Positions 55,647 to 64,000 of a stretch of DNA of 64,000 nt are shown one piece after another. The position numbers were made by a program, and so were the translations under genes. The stretch is from an uncultured Alphaproteobacteria bacterium (GTDB lineage: Bacteria; Pseudomonadota; Alphaproteobacteria; UBA3830), in contig CAJODB010000002.1 of the NCBI GenBank assembly GCA_905233185.1, positions 1 through 64,000 on the forward strand, in the 5' to 3' direction. The notes under the pieces are model-generated. The model was given only the letters and a program-made list of their open reading frames with translations, was not told the DNA's origin and made no database searches. The first letter of the stretch is position 1. Each line of letters starts with the position of its first letter.

Positions 55647-56345
55647 ATGAAAAAAATATTGAAAATTGTCGGTTTCTGTTCGTTGATTTTTATGCAGAAC
55701 TCTTGCATTGCTTCGGATTATGAAGAAGAGGAGGATACAAGAACTTTAGAAGAATTGGAGCAATGTCCGTGTGTTCAAGAATATGTTTTCCAAAAATATG
55801 GTGAGGATTTAACAGCACCGGTAAAACAGCAAAAGAAAAAGAAGAAAAAAAAGAAAACAAAAACGCAACGATCAAGACAATCTTCACGTGATTCTTCTTA
55901 TGAAGACTATGAAAACGAATATGATCAAGATCAAAAATCTTCTTCGAGGAGTAGTAGCAAAGACAGAAGCGGAACTGCACAGAGCAGTAATCGCCAACAA
56001 CAGCAAAAAAGTTCAAGAGGGCAACAACAAGGAAGCCAAAAGCAACAGAAAAATCGAAGTCGCTCTTCCTCATCGCAAACTGGAAACAGAAGTAGCAGTT
56101 CTGATAACAGCTGGATGCATGAGACAGCTTGGATGAATCTAAAAAATCCGTTTACAACGACGAGTATGCTTGCTCAAAACGACACTTCGTTATCTAAAAA
56201 TAGTGATGGAAAAAGCAGTATAGAAGTGTTTAAAGATTTGGAAATAAAAGCAAGAAATACCGAAAGGCCGAAATATAGAATCAATGAAAAAGAATCCATA
56301 AGATTCCGGCAGGAACTCGAAAAATACAGACAAGCTCTGGCATAA
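55647..56345 (+). CDS. Exported Ser/Gln/Lys-rich low-complexity protein
   Basis: 232 residues, not recognised. A signal peptide (KKILKIVGFCSLIFMQNSCIA) is followed by an acidic segment (YEEEEDTRTLEELEQ), a run of Lys (QKKKKKKKKT), then about 90 residues dominated by Ser, Arg, Gln and Lys (SSRSSSKDRSGTAQSSNRQQ). A more ordered C-terminus (NPFTTTSMLAQNDTS, NEKESIRFRQELEKYRQALA) follows. ATG 55647 starts the signal peptide; 55635 is an alternative. It precedes an exported protease in the same direction. Probably disordered and surface-exposed or secreted. Confidence 0.6.
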   Translation: MKKILKIVGFCSLIFMQNSCIASDYEEEEDTRTLEELEQCPCVQEYVFQKYGEDLTAPVKQQKKKKKKKKTKTQRSRQSSRDSSYEDYENEYDQDQKSSSRSSSKDRSGTAQSSNRQQQQKSSRGQQQGSQKQQKNRSRSSSSQTGNRSSSSDNSWMHETAWMNLKNPFTTTSMLAQNDTSLSKNSDGKSSIEVFKDLEIKARNTERPKYRINEKESIRFRQELEKYRQALA

Positions 56346-56557
56346 AAGGCATTATCTTAGGAAGAACTTATTATCTCTGTATTTCTGTATTAAATTTCAC
56401 TTTTTATTAGGCTTAAAGCGAAAGCTATATGAAAAACATATGATTTGATCTAATTATTTTTCTATTGAAATTCTAAATTTTTAAAAATTTACAAAATTAA
56501 TTTCTTATTAAGATATTCCTGCTATGCTATTAATTGCTTTATTAAATGAGGATAATT
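56346..56557. other. AT-rich intergenic region upstream of the exported protease
   Basis: Very AT-rich with no coding region seen. GAGG at 56548-56551 is the likely ribosome binding site for the downstream ATG at 56558. Too AT-rich to name one promoter. Confidence 0.4.
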
Positions 56558-58138
56558 ATGAAAATAAAAGAATGTATTTTTTCTATTTTTGTTTTTTGTG
56601 CTTCTATTTTAATAGGCAATAATCAGCCATTGCAAGCATCAAATTCAATTAAACCTATTACTCTTCAGAAGTCACAGACGTCCATACAAGCAAAAGCGGC
56701 AGAGTTAGAGTCAAAAATTGAAAAACAATTAGAAATGCTTAGCAAAAGCTATAGATTCCATGATATAGATAAGCTGGATTCTTTATTAGAAGAATGGGCG
56801 GAATCTAATCTTCCATCAACGAAATTCTGTCTTCCAAAAAATCAGATTTTATTATTTCTTTTCAAGAAAGAAGATCCCGATGAGTTTGACTATCTTTTAT
56901 TACCAAAATCATTTGAAAATGAAATGAAAATGCTGTCTCCTGAAAATATCAATGACTATAGCGTAACATATATGATGAGCTACTTGAATCCTGATTGTCT
57001 TCCCTGCTCTTGCATGACACAAGAAAAATGTCGTGAATTTTTACGAGACCGTTATATTGAAGCAATGACAGCACATACAACAGCTGAATCTAGCGAAACA
57101 TCAGCAAATATTCGATGGATCGATTTTTTTGGGTGGGGGATTTTAAGAGATGATCCTTTATTCGGTATGGACATTGATGCTGCTTGTCATTTTTATGAAA
57201 CATATTCGATATTTAATAAGCGGTATCCTGAAGATAATAGTTTGCAGGAAAAAATAGAAGCAGCAAAGCCTTTTGAAGATAGCGTTGTCATGCTTTGGAC
57301 TGATGATATAAATCCAAATATCCAACAAAAGCCAATGATGGTTTCTGCAACTCTGATAGATACAGATGAGTTGCAATTGCCTTCGGTATTAAGAGGACGT
57401 CTACTAGTGACGTGTGCGCATTTTCTTGATAAATGGAAAGATTTGACCGACAATTTCATAAGAATACAACATGGAGCATTGAGCTTTCCGCTTGGGGCAA
57501 AATATGGCACGGAAAATAAATATATAAGTGTTAGTAAGTTGAGAAAATCTAGATTCATTCCAGAAGATGATAGATATAAAGGAATATATGTGGAAGCTGT
57601 ATACTTTGTGCCAGGGAAAGATATAGCTTTTTGCGTTTTAAATGAAGCTTTGCCAAATTCAGAGGATGAAGGAAGAGAAGCTAAAGGACTTCCTTTGAGT
57701 CCAATAGAAGATCTCCAATCTCTTGTAGGGAAAAAAGCTATATCAGTAGGTTTTGGTACAGGAACTAATATTGGATTTACAGTTGCAAAACATAATAAGG
57801 ATGAACATAACAAAGATACAGGTTCAATTATAAACATGGACGAAATAGAAAAAATTGATCTTTTGCATAAGGCGTCAGGCTGGCAAAAGGCAAAATTAAG
57901 ATCTGGTGTTATTGATCGTGCTCAAGGTGCCATTATCTTTACCGGAAGTTGTAATAATGGAGATAGTGGTAGTTTTCTAAAAGTTTCAGATAGTGGAATA
58001 GTAGGTATTATCACTCGTACTGGTTACAGTAGTACTGGATATGGGGGAGGTTTTTATACATTTAACAAAAAAGAATTAGACGCTGTCGTACAAAAACTAA
58101 CTGAAACCTATGGGGTAGATATTGATGTTGGTAAATAA
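56558..58138 (+). CDS. Exported trypsin-like (S1-fold) serine protease
   Basis: 526 residues from ATG 56558, which follows GAGG; signal peptide KIKECIFSIFVFCASILIG. About 230 residues of helical, Cys-containing sequence (LNPDCLPCSCMTQEKCREF) of unknown kind come first. The chymotrypsin-fold domain follows with all three catalytic residues: His288 in LLVTCAHFLDKW, Asp355 in GKDIAFCVL and Ser470 in CNNGDSGSFLKVSDSGIVGI. The usual GDSGG is GDSGS. Probably secreted to the periplasm or host; the novel N-terminal region may be a pro- or targeting domain. Confidence 0.75.
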   Translation: MKIKECIFSIFVFCASILIGNNQPLQASNSIKPITLQKSQTSIQAKAAELESKIEKQLEMLSKSYRFHDIDKLDSLLEEWAESNLPSTKFCLPKNQILLFLFKKEDPDEFDYLLLPKSFENEMKMLSPENINDYSVTYMMSYLNPDCLPCSCMTQEKCREFLRDRYIEAMTAHTTAESSETSANIRWIDFFGWGILRDDPLFGMDIDAACHFYETYSIFNKRYPEDNSLQEKIEAAKPFEDSVVMLWTDDINPNIQQKPMMVSATLIDTDELQLPSVLRGRLLVTCAHFLDKWKDLTDNFIRIQHGALSFPLGAKYGTENKYISVSKLRKSRFIPEDDRYKGIYVEAVYFVPGKDIAFCVLNEALPNSEDEGREAKGLPLSPIEDLQSLVGKKAISVGFGTGTNIGFTVAKHNKDEHNKDTGSIINMDEIEKIDLLHKASGWQKAKLRSGVIDRAQGAIIFTGSCNNGDSGSFLKVSDSGIVGIITRTGYSSTGYGGGFYTFNKKELDAVVQKLTETYGVDIDVGK

Positions 58139-58236
58139 TAAAGCTATCCTCTCTAAGGATTACTTTTCTATTTTTTTTAATTTTAGGCAGATAGTAGACA
58201 TAAAATAGTAAGAGAACTATAAAATTCACATAACAA

Positions 58237-58275
58237 AAATCCCCGCAGTGATAAACCACGGGGATTTCTCTTTTC
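58237..58275. terminator. Bidirectional terminator between the protease and groEL
   Basis: AAATCCCCG...CGGGGATTT is a nine-pair stem around a 13-base loop, with a T-rich tail on the plus side (CTCTTTTCTTTTTT) and five T on the minus side. It lies between two convergent genes. Confidence 0.85.
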
Positions 58276-58332
58276 TTTTTTCGAGATAACTAACGACAAA
58301 AATATCGCAGTTATTTTTGATAAAAACGATTA

Positions 58333-59991
<1,659 letters not shown>

Positions 59992-60032
59992 TTACAAACA
60001 ACTACTCAATTAAACTATTGTACTCTATTTCG

Positions 60033-60329
60033 TTACTCTTTAATGATACCCAAGATATCTTGCTCTTTGATAATGACATACTCAATGCCTTCGAGCTTGA
60101 TTTCGGTTCCACCCCATTTTCCGAACATAATGCGATCGCCGACTTTGACATCCAGCGGATGCACTGTACCATTGTTATCTCTCGTCCCTGAACCGACAGC
60201 AAGAACCTTGCCTTCCATAGGCTTTTCTTTTGCTGTATCCGGAATGATAATACCGCCTGGAGAACGTTCTTCTTGATCTATTCTCTTAACCAGTACACGG
60301 TCTTTTAATGGTGTAAAATTCATTGTCAT
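60033..60329 (-). CDS. groES: Co-chaperonin GroES
   Basis: 98 residues. Caps Gro[29 protein letters not shown] with the mobile loop, then [35 protein letters not shown] 60329 is six bases after GGAG; an in-frame ATG follows two codons later. It heads the groESL pair. Confidence 0.97.
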   Translation of the reverse strand: MTMNFTPLKDRVLVKRIDQEERSPGGIIIPDTAKEKPMEGKVLAVGSGTRDNNGTVHPLDVKVGDRIMFGKWGGTEIKLEGIEYVIIKEQDILGIIKE

Positions 60330-60690
60330 TGCTTACTCCAATTTCACCTAAATTACCAAAAAATTATCGCCTCTTTTAAGCTTGCTTTTTTGCTTTTCCG
60401 TTGCGCATTGCTGCGTTAACTGCATTACTTTGCTTTTATTTCACCAAGGCGTACACATTTTAACAACGCGACATAAAGAATTCAATAGGAATTGCTGAAA
60501 GGAATAGATTTAATAAGAAAAAAGAGATGCGTACAGAGTACGAACATGTATCTGAATAAAATTGCAATGATGCTTTTCGTAAAAATGCAATATAGGACAC
60601 TCATACTTTTAGATTTTTTCATTTTCTTAACGATTTTTCCTTAAAATTGGCATTAGCATATATATAGAAACAGAATCGGAGATCATCGTT
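60330..60690. other. Intergenic region between groES and TadE-like copy 2
   Basis: No coding region. The left part would hold the groES promoter on the minus strand; I see no CIRCE inverted repeat and no convincing sigma-32 pair. The right part from 60613 is the promoter side of inverted-repeat arm 2, with TATATATAG at about 60659-60667 as a possible -10 and GGAG at 60678-60681. Confidence 0.5.
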
Positions 60691-60725
60691 ATGTTTAGAC
60701 TAAGGCAATCCATCTTTCGCAAAAA

Positions 60726-61421
60726 ATGCGGGGGGGGGTATTCATCCTCTTACGCAGAGCTTTGCGTCTTTACAGGCTTCACAAAGGCGGCATATTAATT
60801 GAGTTCACATTCTCTATTCCCGTTTGTATTACGCTTTTGTTCTTTGTCTCCGACCATTATCGATTTTATGAAATGCAAAATAAACTCAAGTCATCTGCCT
60901 ATCTTGCAGCAAGTATGCTTCAGCAGATTGGTAATACCAGAACTGATAAGCAACTAACAAAAAAAGATTTCGCAAATATTGCATATGCCAGTTGTCTCAA
61001 CTTTTTTCATACAAATTCTATGTTCAATCCATGGCCGTTTGGAGTGTATTATGTCCTGGCCTGTTATTGGGTAAAGCGAATTAACAGCAACAGTTATCAA
61101 TGGCAACATTGCTATGGAACTACCTCGACAAACGGAACTTCGCCGGCCGAGATGAATCAAAAATGTAAAAATACAGAAACGAAAACATTAAGCCAAATAG
61201 AAACAGCCTATCCTGATTTAGTTTGTAGCAAAGATGGAGACGAACGCGTACTTATAGAAGTTATTTATAGGAAAACTTCAGGATTTGATAAAAAGAAGCT
61301 CGGATTTTTTATATTGGAACCAAAGGTATCAAAACCTGCTTTGGATAATAATTCCAATAATGCCTTTATTTTTTATTTGGTCATTACTCCGAAACCGGGA
61401 TTATTTCCTGGAAAAAATTAG
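60726..61421 (+). CDS. TadE-like prepilin protein, poly-G copy 2
   Basis: 231 residues as read from ATG 60726. HKGGILIEFTFSIPVCITLLFF is identical to copy 1 and carries the prepilin Glu; the periplasmic part then diverges (ACYWVKRINSNSYQWQHCYG against SYEWVKRVNSNSYQFQHNYA), and both end in ISPKPGLFPGK or ITPKPGLFPGK. ATG 60691 has a proper ribosome binding site and encodes MFRLRQSIFRKKC, but the nine-G tract puts it out of frame, so the TadE-like protein may be off as sequenced. The ATG at 60726 has no ribosome binding site. Convergent with the pseudopilin genes. Confidence 0.75.
   Translation: MRGGVFILLRRALRLYRLHKGGILIEFTFSIPVCITLLFFVSDHYRFYEMQNKLKSSAYLAASMLQQIGNTRTDKQLTKKDFANIAYASCLNFFHTNSMFNPWPFGVYYVLACYWVKRINSNSYQWQHCYGTTSTNGTSPAEMNQKCKNTETKTLSQIETAYPDLVCSKDGDERVLIEVIYRKTSGFDKKKLGFFILEPKVSKPALDNNSNNAFIFYLVITPKPGLFPGKN
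60730..60738 (+). repeat. Poly-G tract (nine G), copy 2
   Basis: Nine G between TGC and TATTC. Same length and position as in copy 1. From ATG 60691 the frame ends after 35 codons with nine G, and joins the TadE-like frame with ten (or seven). Confidence 0.85.
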
Positions 61422-61461
61422 GATTAGCCGCTTCCGCATGCATAATGTCGCTATATCTTCA

Positions 61462-62202
61462 TCAAAATAATGGGTCATCTGCAGTTTTTTCCTTTTCACA
61501 TGCACTGCCTTTTAGGTAATGTATCAAGAAAAAGTTTCGTCGTGCCCAAAACGTATGAACAGATGGCGAAACAACAATTGCTTCATCCGAGGTTGTTATC
61601 GGCGGATTATCAATCGTATCTATCACAAATGCTACAATATCATCGTTCTTTTCATTCGATTTGATTTTTATTTTCGGAAGAAACGATGAATCACAAAAGC
61701 ATTTAGAAATAAGTATTTTACTGGAATCAAAATAGATCGATTCATGTATTTCTGTGAGTGCGGGTTCAACTATGTATATCAACGGTCGGCCGTTACCATC
61801 GATTGTGCATCTTTCAGCGATCCCGAGTGTATTGAACGGAACCGTGCCGATTGCTTTATCTGCGACTTCGCTCTCTATACCTTTTTTTCCCGGTGATGAT
61901 GGACGAGGTAAGCGTTTGTTCGTCGCAAGATATGAGGCAAGCGAAGACGTTACGACCTCTATATTATTTTTTGTCTTTTGCTCACGTGCTACACGGTTTA
62001 TTGCGATGCCTCTTGTAAGAAAAAATCCAGATATGAGCCCAATAACCGAAATCCCGATAGCTATTTCCAGAAGCAGTGAGCCTTTTTGGCCGTTCTGCTT
62101 TCTATTGCAATGGCTGCTTATGCTGTTTTTACCACAACCTGAACATAATGATGCAATCATTTCTTTTATTTTTGAGATCATATCGTTGTCCAATAGATGC
62201 AA
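61462..62202 (-). CDS. Type IV pilin-like pseudopilin (second)
   Basis: 246 residues. A type III signal is present: QKG-SLLLEIAIGISVIGLISGFFL with Glu5 after the Gly, but the leader is unusually long (34-41 residues with three Cys) for a prepilin. The mature part has a helical N-terminus and a Cys-containing globular end (SKCFCDSSFLPK). It overlaps the upstream pseudopilin by 74 bases; starting at ATG 62181 shortens this to 53. Follows the first pseudopilin and the secretin, so it belongs to a pilus or type II-like export machine. Confidence 0.75.
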   Translation of the reverse strand: MHLLDNDMISKIKEMIASLCSGCGKNSISSHCNRKQNGQKGSLLLEIAIGISVIGLISGFFLTRGIAINRVAREQKTKNNIEVVTSSLASYLATNKRLPRPSSPGKKGIESEVADKAIGTVPFNTLGIAERCTIDGNGRPLIYIVEPALTEIHESIYFDSSKILISKCFCDSSFLPKIKIKSNEKNDDIVAFVIDTIDNPPITTSDEAIVVSPSVHTFWARRNFFLIHYLKGSACEKEKTADDPLF

Positions 62203-62776
62203 CTCCGCTGCCAGCGACTCTTAACGTACGAATTTCTCCTGACGATGGATCGCCGTTGTCGTATTTTTTGTCGATAGTGTACGCATCTTCTTGCGAAATA
62301 ATTCCAGAGAAATTTACGTTGTTGCTCGTACCTCGACTTAAAATAATCCAAACACCTTCATGACCGCCGATATTGCTTGCAACTGAATAATATCCGCCAA
62401 GTTTGCTAACGGGAAATCCGTTAATTAATTCAGCACTCAGCAAACCAGATACTACAAGATGCCTCCAGAATCTTTTTGCGTCGGATATTGAAAAAATATT
62501 GCCATTTCCGCTTCCGTTTTCTAAAGAATTGTCGATCATGTCCTTGGCGTTTGTAAAATCTCCCGGCATTGCGCTGTATTTTTCCATGAACATTTGTGTA
62601 GCCATACGAAATGCATTCACTTGATCGACAACGGAGTTCAATTTCGCTGTATGTATCAGCTCTTTCCCTTTCAGAGTCAGACTTACAACTAATCCAACTA
62701 CTACAATTGCTATTGCGACTTCTATTAATGAAAATCCTTTTTCTTTTTCTCTTATTTTTATTCCGTAAAATTTCAT
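62129..62776 (-). CDS. Type IV pilin-like pseudopilin (first)
   Basis: 215 residues. KEKG-FSLIEVAIAIVVVGLVVSLTL is a textbook prepilin signal (13-residue leader, Phe1, Glu5). The mature part ELIHTAKLNSVVDQVNAFRMATQMFMEKYSAMPGDF is the typical helix followed by the conserved PGDF seen in major pseudopilins of this type. Start overlaps the secretin stop by four bases. Confidence 0.88.
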   Translation of the reverse strand: MKFYGIKIREKEKGFSLIEVAIAIVVVGLVVSLTLKGKELIHTAKLNSVVDQVNAFRMATQMFMEKYSAMPGDFTNAKDMIDNSLENGSGNGNIFSISDAKRFWRHLVVSGLLSAELINGFPVSKLGGYYSVASNIGGHEGVWIILSRGTSNNVNFSGIISQEDAYTIDKKYDNGDPSSGEIRTLRVAGSGVASIGQRYDLKNKRNDCIIMFRLW

Positions 62777-64000
62777 TTTTTAAACTTCAATTGACGTGGA
62801 TCTGATGAAAACATTTTATAAATTTTCTTATCAGCATTGTGATATTTTTTGCTTTTTTTTCGCAGGATTGTTGCTCGTAAGAAAATTACAAGCTCCGTTA
62901 CGTCTGTTTCACGATCTCTTTCACCACTCAAGTAATCCACGGGAGTATCCATAAAGCCAGGTAATCCACTGCGGTTGTTATGTGACTTTTCCTGCATCAA
63001 ACCGCCCATTACGACAATCTGCCCTGATTGTACTTTCAGAACAGAATCGAGTTCGCGAACATCAACAATTGGTATTTTCAGAGTTTGCGGAGTACTTGAT
63101 GATGTATCTGAGCTGCTGTAATTCGTAAACAGAAATGGCACTTCTTTGTATGCGGCGATTTTTGATATTGTTGGTCGTAAAGTCAGCAAAACGGAATTAT
63201 TTTTACGATCGATAGAAGGTTGAACTTTCATAATCAAACCAATAGGAATTGTTTTTACGTTTGTCGACAGCAAATCCATCATATTTTCAGAATTTCGTCC
63301 TGTATATTGCTTCTGAAATTCCGGGAAATACACGACTTCATTTTGTGCAACTTTTAGAATCGCGGAATGATTGTTGAGAATGGTTACACGTGGGCTTGAA
63401 AGAGTTTTTACAGCACCGAAATTTTCTATAAATCCAGAAAGAGCGCTCAAACTGGTTCTGTTAATGCCAAAAGAAAAAAGACCGCTCGTATCAAACGTTT
63501 TATTTAGAGTTGCGCCACCTCCTCGCATAATATGCCAATTAATTCCGCTTTTAAATTCGTCCTTCAAATTTACTTCAATGATTTTCGCTTCTATCAAAAC
63601 TTGCTCTTCAGACGTTTCTTTTAGCATATCGATGTATTTTTTGATTTCTTCGTGCTTACTTTGCGTTGTATAAGCTGTTATTAGTCCTCCTTGCCGATGA
63701 ATAGAAACATAACTTCCGTCACTTTCTCCGATTATCATCTTCAAAGCGCTTTCAAGTTCTATCCAGAAATCATTTTTTGATGTTTCCGAAACCAAACTAT
63801 TCGAGCCGTTGTTCGCTTGATTGCTATTAAGTGCGGTAGAATCAGCTGTTGATGAAGTCAAACTTCCATTGAAAATGTCTGTCGATATTGAAACGGCGCT
63901 TTGAGTATCGCGTTGCACATTAAGTGAAGGAATTCGGTAAAACTTCAGCATAGGAAAATCTACTTCGATCTTTACAGAATTTCCTGTGATAGTGTATTTT
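62773..64000 (-). CDS. Secretin (PilQ/MshL/PulD type), 5' end beyond the window
   Basis: Outer-membrane secretin channel, incomplete. The reading frame continues without a stop to the window edge, so ATG 63951 is internal. VLIEAKIIEVNLKDEFKSGINW opens the secretin domain, ATLSSPRVTI-like LSSPRVTILNNHSAILKVAQN and VLKVQSGQIVVMGGLMQEKSHNNRSGLPGFM are the conserved beta-lip blocks, and TELVIFLRATIL ends the domain. An N-domain (GSYVSIHRQGGLITAYTTQS) precedes. The last 20 residues are Lys-rich. Two pseudopilin genes follow, so it is part of a type IV pilus or type II-like assembly. MshL is the closest pattern by eye. Confidence 0.9.
   Translation of the reverse strand, partial: KYTITGNSVKIEVDFPMLKFYRIPSLNVQRDTQSAVSISTDIFNGSLTSSTADSTALNSNQANNGSNSLVSETSKNDFWIELESALKMIIGESDGSYVSIHRQGGLITAYTTQSKHEEIKKYIDMLKETSEEQVLIEAKIIEVNLKDEFKSGINWHIMRGGGATLNKTFDTSGLFSFGINRTSLSALSGFIENFGAVKTLSSPRVTILNNHSAILKVAQNEVVYFPEFQKQYTGRNSENMMDLLSTNVKTIPIGLIMKVQPSIDRKNNSVLLTLRPTISKIAAYKEVPFLFTNYSSSDTSSSTPQTLKIPIVDVRELDSVLKVQSGQIVVMGGLMQEKSHNNRSGLPGFMDTPVDYLSGERDRETDVTELVIFLRATILRKKSKKYHNADKKIYKMFSSDPRQLKFKK

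Larger units (their letters stand above)
60613..61421 (+). repeat. Inverted-repeat arm 2 (with 52613-53446)
   Basis: Matches arm 1 in opposite orientation from TTTTTTCATTTTCTTAACG through the poly-G tract and about 200 coding bases almost exactly, then with lower identity to the end of the gene. Confidence 0.85.

Noticed and set aside
60330..60480. CIRCE operator or heat-shock promoter before groES
   Set aside because: No TTAGCACTC-N9-GAGTGCTAA inverted repeat and no convincing CTTGAA/CCCATNT pair found; not reported.

Overview
The window comes from an AT-rich alphaproteobacterium that is probably an obligate intracellular symbiont or parasite of the Holosporales/Rickettsiales kind. This placement rests on the gene set: Tol-Pal next to ruvCAB, K+-independent H+-pyrophosphatase, DMT and APC transporters, gene-transfer-agent (GTA) style head genes, and many secreted proteins of unknown family. 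There are no rRNA genes. I found two tRNA genes (Glu-CTC and initiator Met-CAT) and no CRISPR array.

Layout: 0.17-6.9 kb is a minus-strand run miaA-ruvC-ruvA-ruvB-tolQ-tolR-tolA-tolB, closed by a terminator. A divergent folB-like gene follows, then an RND efflux pump pair (7.4-11.7 kb). At 11.9-15.7 kb are plus-strand map, radC and hppA, ending in a terminator. At 15.8-21.0 kb is an unusual quartet of M16 peptidase-like genes, only one with the zinc-binding HxxEH. Then come tRNA-Glu, uppP and a very odd long coiled-coil protein built on a 2-oxoacid dehydrogenase E2 scaffold (22.3-24.9 kb). At 25-28 kb are a Nudix hydrolase, initiator tRNA, and two exported proteins, one with a deaminase-like HSE/CxxC signature. 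Housekeeping genes lepA, pheT and pheS lead into a transporter and lipid block (APC permease, small lipoprotein, PotD-like binding protein, pssA, psd). At 37.6-42.1 kb are exported unknowns, an HExxH protein, a membrane-anchored FkbM-type methyltransferase and ychF.

42.1-43.0 kb is a wrecked IS110-type transposase and a dispersed repeat. 43.0-52.5 kb is a GTA/prophage-like structural cluster on the minus strand (portal, prohead protease, capsid, connector, adaptor, tail terminator, tail-like genes, cell-wall hydrolase, holin). A DMT transporter lies inside it in the opposite direction, and no terminase or tape-measure gene is present.

52.6-61.4 kb is bounded by two paralogous TadE-like prepilin genes in inverted orientation. 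Each carries a nine-base poly-G tract that separates a well-placed start codon from the rest of the gene, and their promoters and 5' ends are nearly identical. Between them lie pepA, an exported Ser/Gln-rich protein, an exported trypsin-like protease, groEL and groES. The right end holds two pseudopilins and a secretin that runs off the window, so the phase-variable TadE-like proteins plausibly belong to a type IV pilus/type II-like surface machine. Strongest leads: the poly-G switch in inverted repeats, the pseudo-E2 coiled-coil protein, the secreted deaminase candidate and the M16 quartet.
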